NCBI GenBank assembly: GCA_018335755.1
Contig: JAGXRK010000001.1
Location: forward strand, 124,001 to 188,000
Direction of reading: 5' to 3'
DNA: 64,000 nt
Source: Ignavibacterium sp.
GTDB taxonomy: Bacteria; Bacteroidota; Ignavibacteria; Ignavibacteriales; Ignavibacteriaceae
Notes under the pieces: model-generated
What the model was told of the DNA's origin: nothing
What the model saw: only the letters and a program-made list of their open reading frames with translations
The model's database searches: none
Shown: piece by piece, positions 1-9,099 of the stretch
Position numbering within the stretch: position 1 is the stretch's first letter
Layout of the letters: each line of letters starts with the position of its first letter
Made by a program: the position numbers and the translations under genes

Positions 1-485
1 TTGGTTTTGTTGAAGGAAAAGGAACTTCAACAGAAATTCAGAATTACAGTTTTACAGATCAGAATGTGGTTTCAGGAACAAATGCTTACAGATTAAAGCA
101 AATTGATTTTGATGGAAGCTTTACATACTCAAATTTAATAGAAGTTGAATTTATACTGCCGGTTGAATTTGTTTTGGAACAAAACTATCCTAATCCATTC
201 AATCCCTCAACAAAGATTCGTTTTGTCATTCCGAAGGAAGTGAGGAATCTTAAAAATTTCTCATCGCAGGCTTCTCGAAATGACAATATGCTTGTAACGC
301 TAAAAGTGTTTGATGTACTAGGTAATGAAGTTGCAACAATTTTTAATGAATACCAACCAGCAGGAATTTATGAAGTTGAGTTTAATGCCTCCTCCGCCGC
401 AGGCGGATTATCAAGCGGAGTTTATTTCTATAAACTGCGTGCGGGTAATTTTATACAGACTAAAAAACTTTTACTGCTAAAGTAA
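1..485 (+). CDS. C-terminal part of a T9SS-secreted protein (5' end outside window)
   Basis: The frame is open from base 3, so the gene starts before the window; a GTG at 66 is an internal codon, not the start. The visible part ends in a type A T9SS sorting domain: LEQNYPNPFNPSTKI, then KVFDVLGNEV, PAGIYEVEF and SGVYFYKL, finishing with a basic KK tail. In this family the domain directs export through the type IX system and is removed at the cell surface. The part upstream (SYNSL-like repeats reading NAYRLKQIDFDGSFTYS) is the usual junction found before such domains and does not reveal the passenger function. The domain is interrupted by about 20 extra residues encoded by a palindromic repeat, and a second short repeat-like stretch encodes SSAAGG. 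Confidence 0.85.
   Translation, partial: GFVEGKGTSTEIQNYSFTDQNVVSGTNAYRLKQIDFDGSFTYSNLIEVEFILPVEFVLEQNYPNPFNPSTKIRFVIPKEVRNLKNFSSQASRNDNMLVTLKVFDVLGNEVATIFNEYQPAGIYEVEFNASSAAGGLSSGVYFYKLRAGNFIQTKKLLLLK
224..285. repeat. 62-bp palindromic REP-like element inside the T9SS domain
   Basis: The element starts TGTCATTCCGA and ends TCGAAATGACA, which are near-perfect terminal inverted repeats, with AGGAATCTTAAAAATTTCTC in the middle. Relatives lie between genes at 8973-9044 and, more loosely, 42083-42147. Here it stays in frame and adds PKEVRNLKNFSSQASRND to the sorting domain. Confidence 0.8.
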
Positions 486-499
486 GAATAATCCAAAAG

Positions 500-518
500 C
501 CCTCCCCCTGGGGGAGGG
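500..518. repeat. GC-rich hairpin between convergent genes
   Basis: CCCTCCCCC is followed directly by its complement GGGGGAGGG around a single T, and then by GGTTGGGTGGGGCTGG. It sits in the 53-bp gap between two convergent stop codons. It looks like a dispersed REP-type palindrome that may also block transcription; there is no T-run. Confidence 0.55.
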
Positions 519-538
519 TTGGGTGGGGCTGGCTCTAC

Positions 539-2239
539 CTATTCCTCAATCTCAAACACCGGTTTAATATCCACAGGAAGTACTGCAAGCTTATTTCTTA
601 ATGCTTCAATGGATGGAGAATTAACAGCATACTTCTCCATCAATGCTTTCGCACCATCGTAATCTCCCTTCGCCTGGATCATCAGCACTTTTGTCGCAAG
701 CTCCTCTAATGTCGGAAATATCTTTTCAAAATTTACTTTTACTTTTTGCGCTTTTGAATCATATTCATAAGCACCTTTTTCAAGGAAGTAATTATAAATG
801 ATAGCATTGCCTCCGCCATGAGCTGAGGTTATTCCGAATCTCATAGAACGGAAAGCACCGGCAAGAAAAGTTACCCATATTTCTTTTTCGATTTCTTTTG
901 GATAAACGCCTTTCTCTATCATAAACATATTGTTATACATTCCGAGTATATCTGCCTTGCACTCTTCTAAAATTGAGTAGGTTTCTTTTAATTCCTTTTT
1001 TACTTCTGTATCTCGTCCGTCAACTTTAATAAAGCCGGGTCCGACTCCGTGCGACATTTCATGCATTAACGTATGATTGAAGAATGCATCAAATGTTACA
1101 TATTCTAACTCAGTTTCATCAAGAACCATTTCCGAAATAGGTTTCAGCAGCTTGGCGAACTTTGCTTCGTGAATATTTTTAAGCATTACTTTTTTTGAGC
1201 CTTTTGCTTGTCTGACTCTTTCATCATTAGGAAGATTGAATGCCAGCGTTTGCACCCCTGCTTTTGTATCCCCGGCGGTAAATACAACATTGGTTACAAC
1301 CATAGGGGATTCACTTCCACGCTGATAATTTTTATGTTCATCCGGCAGTGGTAGATTCTTCTCAATCTCATCCAGATAGTTTTCAAAAACTTCAAGCTTC
1401 TTTGTTTCAACGGGATCTTTTATCGTTACAAAACTTTCAAAGGCGGCTTTATAATTAAATAACCCGTCTTCATAAACTTCATAAGGACCGATCACAACCT
1501 CAATCTTATGATCTTTTAAATCCATCCAGTCCATATCACTCTGGAAGTAATCATTGGTTAAGAAAGCATCTGCTCTGGAGTTAAGGTATTTTTTGAGTGA
1601 AGGATTATCTGCATAAGAAGCAGCTTCTTTTAACAGCATCGATATTTCAGTCAGTTTATCTTTATAATACTCGTTGTAGGGAACAGCTTTTAAAGCATCG
1701 CCAGCTCTTCTTATCACAGTAAATTCATTTGTAAATGATTTTTCATCTGCGGGATTAGCTTTAATCCAGTTTTCAAATTCCTCCTTTGTAATATCTTCAG
1801 GATAATAGTTTGCCCCTAATGGTTTTTCGCTATCACCCATAAACTGCTTATCATTATCAAGCCTGTCGAACGGGCCGAACATAATTTTAAAGAGTTCAAG
1901 TTGATGTTCTAATTTGTTTTTTATATCCGGATCTGTTTCGGTTTCTATTTTTGCAAGAAGTTCGCTTCTTATTCCCAAATTTTTTGAGTAAACCTGTTCA
2001 AGAAACAGATCATCTATTATTTTAGATGCCTGGTAAAGTTTTTCAAGAACAACCTTTTCCCTGTCATCAAGAAGATCTTCATTGTATTGAATTTCAACCG
2101 GAACGAATTTGTTAATTTTATCCTGAAGCATTTTTATTTCCTCCGTTGTGCTTATCTCATTATCGGAAGTTCTTTCAGCACATCCAATAATAAGAAACAC
2201 GGCCATTAAAATTGATGATATTTTAATCATTTTATTCAT
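539..2239 (-). CDS. M49-like (dipeptidyl-peptidase III family) zinc peptidase, lipoprotein
   Basis: Predicted zinc metallopeptidase of 566 aa. The zinc site is H393-E-M-S-H397, followed about 30 residues later by EECKAD (E425, E426). This pair matches the M49/DPP III layout, although the family type enzyme has HEXXGH with one more residue; the shorter HEXXH form occurs in bacterial relatives. An N-terminal hydrophobic segment ends in LIIGC, a lipobox, so the mature protein should be a lipoprotein anchored by C20. It is divergent from pepF across a 216-bp gap, so two peptidase genes share an upstream region. Substrate is not readable from the sequence. The HGGGNAIIYNYF stretch near the C-terminus fits the family. 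Confidence 0.8.
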   Translation of the reverse strand: MNKMIKISSILMAVFLIIGCAERTSDNEISTTEEIKMLQDKINKFVPVEIQYNEDLLDDREKVVLEKLYQASKIIDDLFLEQVYSKNLGIRSELLAKIETETDPDIKNKLEHQLELFKIMFGPFDRLDNDKQFMGDSEKPLGANYYPEDITKEEFENWIKANPADEKSFTNEFTVIRRAGDALKAVPYNEYYKDKLTEISMLLKEAASYADNPSLKKYLNSRADAFLTNDYFQSDMDWMDLKDHKIEVVIGPYEVYEDGLFNYKAAFESFVTIKDPVETKKLEVFENYLDEIEKNLPLPDEHKNYQRGSESPMVVTNVVFTAGDTKAGVQTLAFNLPNDERVRQAKGSKKVMLKNIHEAKFAKLLKPISEMVLDETELEYVTFDAFFNHTLMHEMSHGVGPGFIKVDGRDTEVKKELKETYSILEECKADILGMYNNMFMIEKGVYPKEIEKEIWVTFLAGAFRSMRFGITSAHGGGNAIIYNYFLEKGAYEYDSKAQKVKVNFEKIFPTLEELATKVLMIQAKGDYDGAKALMEKYAVNSPSIEALRNKLAVLPVDIKPVFEIEE

Positions 2240-2455
2240 CTCATTATTCCTCTGTTAACTATTGTGGTTTGTGAAATAGTTTTTACTGTGTTAAATATAA
2301 TTATAATGATAAATTTAATCAGTACTATTATAAATTATAAAACACATGACCATCTTCAAATAAATATACAACCGCCAATCATAATCTTTTCATTATTACA
2401 TAATCTTCTCATTAAATTTGTTAAAAACATTATATATTTTATTACAGGTGGAGTT

Positions 2456-4324
2456 ATGAAAAACCTTTTTCTTTCCTTAATTATTTTTCTTTTCGTTTTT
2501 ACTTCCTCAATACTTTCTCAAACCAAGGAGCGGAGCGAAATACCAGAAGGTTCCAAATGGAATCTTACAGACTTATATCCCGACATAAATGCCTGGAATA
2601 AAGAAATGACCAGCATTTCAGAAAGAATTCTTGAGCTGCCTAAATACCAGGGTAAGCTTGGTGAAAGCAGTAATACACTTTATAATGCGCTCAGCACTTA
2701 TTACGGTATTATGAAAGATTATGGTAAGGCAGTTACTTACGCTTATCGGCTTAGTGATGAAGATATAAGAATATCAGATAACCAGGCATTAACACAGCAG
2801 GTTTCAAATCTTGGAACGAAGTTTGGTGAAACCGTTGCTTTCTTCAGGCCTGAAATTCTTGAAATCCCAAAAGAAAGAATTGATAAATTCTTTTCTGAGA
2901 AACCGGAATTAAAAGATTACAGAATGTTCATCGATAATATACAGAGGTTAAGAAAGCATACACTTGGTGAAACCGAAGAAAGAATCCTTGCGAGTTTTGG
3001 TTTAGCTGCCGGAACACCGTCAACGGTATACAGCATATTTACTAATGCTGAAATGCCTAATCCAAAAGTTATTCTTTCAGATGGTGAGGAAGTTGAGTTA
3101 TCTGCTTCGGCGTATACGAAATATCGGTCAACTCCAGTCAGGGAAGATCGTGAAAAAGTCTTTAAAGCCTTTTTTGAAAATCACGGCAATTATAAAAACA
3201 CTTTGGGAACTACACTTACCGGTGATGTTAAAAATGATTTCATCTATGCAAAAAACAGGAATTACAATTCTGTACTTGAATCAGCATTAAGCGGAAATAA
3301 TATTCCGACATCTGTTTATGAAACATTAATAAACCAGATAAATAAATCATTGCCGACTCTTCATAGATTTCTTGATCTTAAAAAAAGAATGCTTGGAGTT
3401 GATCAGCTTCATTACTATGATCTTTACACATCAGTTGTTAAAAAAGTAAAAATGGAGTTCCCGCTTGAACTTGGACAGAAAAAAATCCTGAATGCGCTCA
3501 GCCCTATGGGTAAAGATTATCTATCAACCATTGAAAAGGCGTTCAATGAAAGATGGATTGATTACTATCCTAACGCCGGAAAGCGAAGTGGCGCATACTC
3601 CACAGGTGGAGCTTACGATGTGCATCCATACATACTTATGAACTGGAATGATGATTATGAATCCGCTTCTACCTTAGCACACGAGCTTGGACACACTATG
3701 CACAGTTATTTTTCTAATATACATCAGCCATATCCAACCTCAAACTATTCCATTTTCGTTGCGGAAATTGCTTCAACTATGAATGATAATTTTTTCAGCA
3801 CGTATATGATTAAAAATGCTAAAACTGATGAAGAAAAACTTTATCTGCTTGGGAGCTATCTTGAATTATTGAGAACAACTATTTTCCGTCAGACATCATT
3901 CGCAGAATTTGAATGGGAGGTTCATAAGCGAATTGAAGCCGGGGAACCGTTAACAGGTGATGAGCTTAGCAAAATTTATTTTGATATTGTAAAGAAGTAT
4001 TATGGACATGATGCCGGGCATTGTGTGGTTGATCCTTACATCGCATATGAATGGGCATATATCCCGCATTTCTATTCAGCTTACTATGTCTACCAGTATT
4101 CAACATCTCTTATTTATGCGATAGCATTCTCTGAAAAAATACTGGTGGAAGGGCAGCCGGCAATTGACGGTTACTATAAAATACTTAAAGGCGGCAGTTC
4201 AAAATATCCTGTTGATCTTATAAGAGAAGCAGGTATTGATCCTTTAAGTCCGGAACCATTTGATCTTGCAATGAAAAAGATGAACGATATTATGGATGAT
4301 ATTGAAGTGATACTGGATAAGTAA
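2456..4324 (+). CDS. pepF: Oligoendopeptidase F-type M3 metallopeptidase, exported
   Basis: 622-aa M3 peptidase of the PepF group, which cleaves short peptides. The active site is H409-E410-L-G-H413 within STLAHELGHTMHSYF; the third zinc ligand should be a Glu in the following FVAEIAST segment. The C-terminal DPYIAYEWAYIPHFYSAYYVYQY block is typical of PepF. The frame is open further upstream to 2264, but I take the ATG at 2456: it follows GGTGGAG at 6 nt and gives a classical signal peptide (MKNLFLSLIIFLFVF...LSQ). Most PepF proteins are cytosolic, so the signal peptide points to a periplasmic role here. Confidence 0.88.
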   Translation: MKNLFLSLIIFLFVFTSSILSQTKERSEIPEGSKWNLTDLYPDINAWNKEMTSISERILELPKYQGKLGESSNTLYNALSTYYGIMKDYGKAVTYAYRLSDEDIRISDNQALTQQVSNLGTKFGETVAFFRPEILEIPKERIDKFFSEKPELKDYRMFIDNIQRLRKHTLGETEERILASFGLAAGTPSTVYSIFTNAEMPNPKVILSDGEEVELSASAYTKYRSTPVREDREKVFKAFFENHGNYKNTLGTTLTGDVKNDFIYAKNRNYNSVLESALSGNNIPTSVYETLINQINKSLPTLHRFLDLKKRMLGVDQLHYYDLYTSVVKKVKMEFPLELGQKKILNALSPMGKDYLSTIEKAFNERWIDYYPNAGKRSGAYSTGGAYDVHPYILMNWNDDYESASTLAHELGHTMHSYFSNIHQPYPTSNYSIFVAEIASTMNDNFFSTYMIKNAKTDEEKLYLLGSYLELLRTTIFRQTSFAEFEWEVHKRIEAGEPLTGDELSKIYFDIVKKYYGHDAGHCVVDPYIAYEWAYIPHFYSAYYVYQYSTSLIYAIAFSEKILVEGQPAIDGYYKILKGGSSKYPVDLIREAGIDPLSPEPFDLAMKKMNDIMDDIEVILDK

Positions 4325-4341
4325 GCCCCATCCATCCCAGG

Positions 4342-4402
4342 CCTGTCGGGGAGAAATCTTTAAGATGCGCTTTAGATTTCTCCCCTTGGTCGAAAGGACA
4401 GG
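4342..4402. repeat. Palindromic intergenic repeat
   Basis: GGGGAGAAATCT (4348-4359) pairs perfectly with AGATTTCTCCCC (4374-4385), and CCTGTC outside it pairs with GACAGG. This is one of the dispersed REP-like families in the window. Confidence 0.7.
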
Positions 4403-4480
4403 GAGCATTTTTGTTCAACGCATTTTGTAAGATCACACCTCAGCAAGGTGTTAATACTTGATAGTGTATACCAAATAAAA

Positions 4481-4506
4481 AAAATCAAACCATTAGGTTT
4501 GATTTT
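4481..4506. terminator. Bidirectional hairpin terminator between pepF and rnfC
   Basis: AAAATCAAACC pairs perfectly with GGTTTGATTTT around an ATTA loop, with A-runs before and T-runs after. It is the only terminator-like structure in the 411-bp gap 4325-4735. The remainder of that gap (4507-4735) is AT-rich with no feature I can name and should hold the rnf promoter. Confidence 0.6.
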
Positions 4507-4735
4507 TCCCTTTTTCATTTCTGATAAATCCGCAACCAATTTCCCTTATTTGATAAATAAATTCACTTAATAATTTATAAAATAAGCGGTTTTAACCGAA
4601 ATACAGGGTGCCTTGGTGGCATAGTTTCTGAAAAAATCAGGTGACTTAACAGCAAATATTGTAGTTAATTGATGCTTGTTAATTATTTGTTCTGTCAGAT
4701 TTTGGATTACAATTGAAATAATCAGAGAGAAAAAA

Positions 4736-6067
4736 GTGAGTTTACGTACTTTTCACGGCGGTGTTCATCCGCGGGAATATAAAGAATTAACAGAAAATTG
4801 TGCATTCGAAGTGATACCTCTGCCTGAAGAGATAATTCTTCCGCTTGCACAGCATCTTGGAAAAGAAGCTTCAGCGCAGGTCAAAAAAGGCGATGAAGTA
4901 ATCCCCGGTCAGCTTGTTGCTAAAGCTGAAGGATTTGTTTCAGCTCCTGTTCATACTTCGGTTGCAGGAAAAGTAATGAGTCTTGGAAAACAAACGACTT
5001 CATCCGGATTTCCAAAAGATGCAATTGTAATTAAAACAAATGGAACAGTCGAATCAGAGAAAATTTTACTTCCACCTCTTAATCCGGAAACCATCACTCC
5101 CGATGAAATTAGAAACAGAGTTGCTGAAGCTGGAATAGTTGGTCAGGGCGGTGCTGCATTTCCTACTTCTGTTAAACTCTCCCCGCCAAAAGATAAAGTT
5201 ATTGATGTGGTTATTCTGAATGGATGCGAATGTGAACCATATCTAACAAGAGATTACAGATTTATGATTGAAAGACCCGATGATCTTATTTCAGGATTCA
5301 AATTGATTATGAAAGCCCTCGACGTGAAACGCGGAGTAATCGGAATTGAAAACAATAAACCGGAAGCAATAAAAATTATTACTGAAAAAGTTCGGAATGA
5401 AGAAGGACTTGAAGTAATTTCATTGAAGACAAAATATCCGCAGGGCGCTGAAAAGATGCTGATTAAAGCTGTTAACGGGAAAGAAGTTCCTCCCGGAAAA
5501 CTTCCTATGGATGTTGGCGCAGTTATTCAGAATATCGGGACAGCAATTGCAATCCACGATGCGGTTGTTAAAGGTGAAGTTCTTACAACCGCTGCTTTAA
5601 CAGTTTCGGGTAAAGGAATTAAAATCCCCAAAAATTTATTGGTGCCGGTTGGAACACCAATTCAAAGTGTAATTGATTTCTGCGGTGGAGTTACTGAAGA
5701 CGCAGTTAAAATTGTTGTGGGCGGACCAATGATGGGTGTTGCTCAGTTTGATCTTCATGCACCTGTTATGAAAGCAACTTCTGGAATTTTAGTCTTAACA
5801 AAAGATGAAGTTGTAGAAAATCCCGAAACACCTTGTTTAAGATGCGGACAATGCGTTGGTGCTTGTCCATTAAATTTAATACCGACAAAACTTGCCCGTT
5901 ACTCGCAGCTTCACAAATATGAAGAAGCAGAAGATGCGGATGTAACTGTTTGTATGGAATGCGGAACGTGTGCATATACTTGTCCGGCTAACATTCCTCT
6001 AGTTCAGTGGATAAGACTAGGGAAACAAAAAGTTTTAGAAATGCAGCGTGAAAGAGCTGTAAAATAA
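4736..6067 (+). CDS. rnfC: Rnf electron transport complex subunit C
   Basis: Peripheral flavin/iron-sulfur subunit that exchanges electrons with NAD(H) in the Rnf complex. The NuoF-like FMN/NADH site is visible as GQGGAAFPT near residue 133, followed by LNGCECEPYLT. Two [4Fe-4S] motifs follow: C367-x2-C370-x2-C373-x3-C377 and C406-x2-C409-x2-C412-x3-C416. Length is 443 aa, the short form without a long C-terminal repeat tail. I chose the GTG at 4736 because it follows the AGAGAG-rich stretch and gives the conserved N-terminus SLRTFHGGVHP; the 20 upstream residues in frame (from 4676) look non-coding. First gene of the rnf cluster. Confidence 0.93.
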   Translation: MSLRTFHGGVHPREYKELTENCAFEVIPLPEEIILPLAQHLGKEASAQVKKGDEVIPGQLVAKAEGFVSAPVHTSVAGKVMSLGKQTTSSGFPKDAIVIKTNGTVESEKILLPPLNPETITPDEIRNRVAEAGIVGQGGAAFPTSVKLSPPKDKVIDVVILNGCECEPYLTRDYRFMIERPDDLISGFKLIMKALDVKRGVIGIENNKPEAIKIITEKVRNEEGLEVISLKTKYPQGAEKMLIKAVNGKEVPPGKLPMDVGAVIQNIGTAIAIHDAVVKGEVLTTAALTVSGKGIKIPKNLLVPVGTPIQSVIDFCGGVTEDAVKIVVGGPMMGVAQFDLHAPVMKATSGILVLTKDEVVENPETPCLRCGQCVGACPLNLIPTKLARYSQLHKYEEAEDADVTVCMECGTCAYTCPANIPLVQWIRLGKQKVLEMQRERAVK

Positions 6068-6083
6068 ATTGTTTAATTGATTA

Positions 6084-6124
6084 ATTGTTGCATTGTTGAT
6101 TTAACAATTAAGCAATGCGACAAT
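6084..6124. repeat. Inverted repeat in the rnfC-rnfD gap
   Basis: ATTGTTGCATTG and CAATGCGACAAT can pair over 12 bp with one mismatch. It occupies the only non-overlapping gap within rnfCDGEA, so it could modulate the rnfC/rnfD message or simply be a dispersed palindrome. Confidence 0.5.
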
Positions 6125-6157
6125 TTAACAATTTGCGGAAGTTATTAAGAGTATTAG

Positions 6158-7144
6158 ATGACAACAGAAACAATAGCAGAACCAAAACAAAAAGTTTACT
6201 TTGATTTAACCACTTCACCGCATTTGCATTCAAAGTGGTCAACACAAAAGGTGATGTGGTTTGTAAACATTGCGCTTGCGCCAACGATAGCTGCCGCATT
6301 AGTGTTCTTCGGGATCTACCAGGCATTGGTAATGCTGACCGCAGTTGCATTTGCAGTTGGAACAGAAGCATCTATTCAGGCAATCAGGAAAAAAGAAGTT
6401 ACCTGGTTTGATGGAAGTGCGGCATTAACAGGATTGCTTTTAGCATTAACTCTTCCACCAAACTTTTCATTGTCTGCAACTGCAATAGGTTCTGTTGTTG
6501 CAATCGGATTAGGCAAACAGATTTTCGGCGGACTTGGTTATAACATTTTCAATCCGGCTTTGGTTGGAAGAGCTTTTCTTCAGGCTGCTTTCCCTGTTCA
6601 GATAACAACCTGGACAAAACCTAATTTTGCTGTTGATGGCATTACAAGTGCTACTCCGCTTGCTGCATTAAAGTTCGATAGTCTTATTTCAGATCAGACT
6701 GCTATGGTGGTTGGAAATATCGGGGGTTCACTTGGTGAGACTTCTGCAATTGCTGTTTTAGTAGGCGGTATATTTTTAATTGCACTTGGAATTGTTAACT
6801 GGAGAATTCCTTTTTCGATGACTATCGGAATGATTGTATTCGGCGGAATTTTCTGGCTAATCAATCCGGCATATCCATCACCCGTTTTTCACATATTCGC
6901 CGGAAGCTTTTTATTCGGTGCAATGTTTATGGCAACCGATTGGGTTACATCACCTATAACAAACAAGGGGATGTGGATATTCGGATTAGGTATTGCGCTC
7001 GTATTGGTCATCATCAGAGTTTTTGGCGGTTTGCCCGAAGGCGTTATGTATGCAATTTTATTTATGAATGGATTTGTTCCAATGATCAATCGTTATACAA
7101 CTCCTCGTGTGTTCGGAGCAGTAAAGGAGGAGAAAAAGAAATGA
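6158..7144 (+). CDS. rnfD: Rnf electron transport complex subunit D
   Basis: Integral membrane flavoprotein of the Rnf ion pump (328 aa, multiple hydrophobic helices). The covalent-FMN region reads DGITSATPLAAL, with T166 in the position of the flavinylated threonine in the family's SGATPL motif; the usual Gly before Ala is Ser here. FGGLGYNIFNPALVGRAF is the conserved NqrB/RnfD block. The stop codon overlaps the rnfG start as ATGA, pointing to translational coupling. FMN attachment would need the ApbE transferase encoded downstream. Confidence 0.93.
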   Translation: MTTETIAEPKQKVYFDLTTSPHLHSKWSTQKVMWFVNIALAPTIAAALVFFGIYQALVMLTAVAFAVGTEASIQAIRKKEVTWFDGSAALTGLLLALTLPPNFSLSATAIGSVVAIGLGKQIFGGLGYNIFNPALVGRAFLQAAFPVQITTWTKPNFAVDGITSATPLAALKFDSLISDQTAMVVGNIGGSLGETSAIAVLVGGIFLIALGIVNWRIPFSMTIGMIVFGGIFWLINPAYPSPVFHIFAGSFLFGAMFMATDWVTSPITNKGMWIFGLGIALVLVIIRVFGGLPEGVMYAILFMNGFVPMINRYTTPRVFGAVKEEKKK

Positions 7145-7707
7145 ATAAAGTAGTACAAATGCTTTTAGTTTTAACTTCAATTGGTATTCTTGCAGGCGGA
7201 CTTCTTGCAATGGTGAGTGAATGGGCTGATCCGCTTATTGCAGCAAACCAGAAGGCTGCAACAGAAGCTGCTATTTTCCGTGTTCAGCCCGAAGGAAAAA
7301 ATTATGAGCCTGTTGCAAATGCCGGATTTGAAGTTTATAAAGTTATGGCTGAAACTAACGAAGGTTTGGGATATGCGCTCGTTTATGAAGGAAATGGTTT
7401 TGCCGGAAAGATAAGAATGATTGCAGGTTTGTCCGAAGATCTTGAAAAAATAACAGCTATTGAAATTCTTGATCAGATAGAAACTCCCGGTCTCGGAACT
7501 AAAATAGTTGAAGAACCTTTTACAAAGCAGTTCATTCAACTCGGAACAAATCCAAATGTTGCATGGGTAAAAGGTGTTGAGCCATCTAAACCAAATGAAA
7601 TACAAACTATAACAGGTGCAACTATTTCTGCCAAAGCAGTGGTTGCAATACTTAATGATGGATTGACCAGATTAAAAAAACTTCATGCTGACGGAGGTCT
7701 GCAATGA
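7141..7707 (+). CDS. rnfG: Rnf electron transport complex subunit G
   Basis: Small flavin-bearing subunit (188 aa) with one N-terminal membrane anchor and an extracytoplasmic domain. The flavinylation motif is ITGATISA with T161 as the FMN-linked residue. The start is the ATG at 7141, overlapping the rnfD stop and preceded by a strong AAAGGAGG; frame continuation upstream to 6940 runs inside rnfD and is spurious. The stop overlaps the rnfE start by four bases (ATGA). Confidence 0.93.
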   Translation: MNKVVQMLLVLTSIGILAGGLLAMVSEWADPLIAANQKAATEAAIFRVQPEGKNYEPVANAGFEVYKVMAETNEGLGYALVYEGNGFAGKIRMIAGLSEDLEKITAIEILDQIETPGLGTKIVEEPFTKQFIQLGTNPNVAWVKGVEPSKPNEIQTITGATISAKAVVAILNDGLTRLKKLHADGGLQ

Positions 7708-8387
7708 AAAAACAAGTTACTCTTCAGCAGGAATTTATTAAAGGTGTATGGGATAATAATCCTGTTCTTAAACAACTATTAGGATTGTGTCCTGTACTCG
7801 CTGTTACCGTATCAGCAATAAACGGATTTGCAATGGGACTTGCAGCAACATTCGTTATGTTTATGGCAAGTCTGATAATATCAACAATCAGAAAAACAAT
7901 TCCTCCACAGGTAAGGATTGCATCATTCATAGTGATCATTGCAACTTTTGTAACAATAGTTGATCTTGTAATGAAAGCCAAGTTTCCCGATTTAAGCAAG
8001 GCGCTTGGTCCTTTCATTCCGCTTATAGTTGTTAACTGCATGATACTTGGCAGACAGGAAGCTTTTGCATCAAAGAATAAGCCCGGCCGCGCTATGCTGG
8101 ATGCACTTGGTATGGGTGCCGGGTTTACTATTGCTCTTGTAATTCTTGGCGGAATAAGAGAAATACTTGGCTCAAGAGAATTTTTTGGATTGCAGGTTCT
8201 GCCGGATCAGTTTGAACCCTGGATAATCATGATTCTGCCTGCAGGTGCTTTCTTAACCCTCGGCTTAATGCTTGGTGTTGTTAATATGTACACCGACAGA
8301 AAGAAGAGAATGGAGCACGAGTCAATTGTAGCGCACTACAAACGTGTCGGCAGAGAAGAACTAATTGAAGAGCTTGAGGTAAAATAA
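7704..8387 (+). CDS. rnfE: Rnf electron transport complex subunit E
   Basis: Integral membrane subunit (227 aa, about six helices), homologous to NqrD. Cysteines C29 (LGLCPVLAV) and C112 (VNCMILGRQEAF) are in the positions that, with the matching pair in RnfA, hold the intramembrane iron-sulfur centre known from Rnf and Nqr structures. Translationally coupled to rnfG upstream and sharing one base with rnfA downstream. Confidence 0.93.
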   Translation: MKKQVTLQQEFIKGVWDNNPVLKQLLGLCPVLAVTVSAINGFAMGLAATFVMFMASLIISTIRKTIPPQVRIASFIVIIATFVTIVDLVMKAKFPDLSKALGPFIPLIVVNCMILGRQEAFASKNKPGRAMLDALGMGAGFTIALVILGGIREILGSREFFGLQVLPDQFEPWIIMILPAGAFLTLGLMLGVVNMYTDRKKRMEHESIVAHYKRVGREELIEELEVK

Positions 8388-8959
8388 TGGAACTGTTTAT
8401 AATTTTTATATCGGCAGCAATAGTAAACAATTTTGTTCTTGCATACTTCCTTGGTATTTGTCCTTTTGTTGGAGTTTCAAATAAACTCAGTTCAGCTATA
8501 TCAATGGGAATGGCAACAACTTTTGTAATGGTAATAACTGCAATTGTGAGCTGGTTGTTGTATAATCTTGTGCTTATTCCTTACAACCTGGCATTTCTAC
8601 AGATACCATCGTTCATCCTGGTAATTGCATCGCTTGTTCAGTTTGTTGAAATGTTTATTAAGAAAGTAAGTCAGCCGTTATATCGTGCACTTGGAATTTT
8701 TCTACCGTTGATCACAACAAACTGTGCAATACTTGGGCTTGCTTTATTTGGATCAATGAGAGAATACAGTTTTATTGAAAATGTTGTGTTCGGACTAGGT
8801 GCTGGTGCCGGTTTTACTTTAGCATTAACTATAATGGCAGGAATAAGGGAAGAACTGGATTTAGCAGATGTTCCTAAACCATTTCAAGGCGCACCGATAA
8901 CTATGATTGTTGCAGGAATTTTAGCCCTTGCATTTATGGGCTTTGCAGGAATGATTTGA
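8387..8959 (+). CDS. rnfA: Rnf electron transport complex subunit A
   Basis: Integral membrane subunit (190 aa), homologous to NqrE and inverted in topology relative to RnfE. C25 (LGICPFVGV) and C113 (TTNCAILG) are the partner cysteines for the RnfA/RnfE iron-sulfur centre. Its ATG shares one base with the rnfE stop. After it the tight overlap pattern ends and repeat-bearing gaps begin. Confidence 0.93.
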   Translation: MELFIIFISAAIVNNFVLAYFLGICPFVGVSNKLSSAISMGMATTFVMVITAIVSWLLYNLVLIPYNLAFLQIPSFILVIASLVQFVEMFIKKVSQPLYRALGIFLPLITTNCAILGLALFGSMREYSFIENVVFGLGAGAGFTLALTIMAGIREELDLADVPKPFQGAPITMIVAGILALAFMGFAGMI

Positions 8960-8972
8960 GTTTATTAGCAAG

Positions 8973-9044
8973 TGTCATTCTGACCCCGATCTATCGGGGG
9001 AAGAATCTTTTTAAAATAGATCCTTTACTTATTTCAGCATGACA
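8973..9044. repeat. 72-bp palindromic element between rnfA and the NusG-II gene
   Basis: Ends are TGTCATTCTGA and TCAGCATGACA, the same termini as the element inside the first T9SS gene. The interior has CCCCGATCTATCGGGG and GAAGAATCTTTT. It occupies half of the 140-bp gap in the rnf cluster. Confidence 0.75.
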
Positions 9045-9099
9045 CAAGAATGGAAATAAAAAATTCTGAATCTATACTTTTGAATTTTAGGAGAATAAA

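Noticed and set aside
2264..2455. Upstream extension of pepF
   Set aside because: The extension is AT-driven and removes the signal peptide from the N-terminus; the GGTGGAG-preceded ATG at 2456 is preferred.
6940..7140. Upstream extension of rnfG
   Set aside because: It would overlap 200 bp of rnfD in another frame; the ATG at 7141 with strong RBS and ATGA coupling is better.
7177..7605. 142-codon frame opposite rnfG
   Set aside because: Antisense shadow of a well-supported gene.
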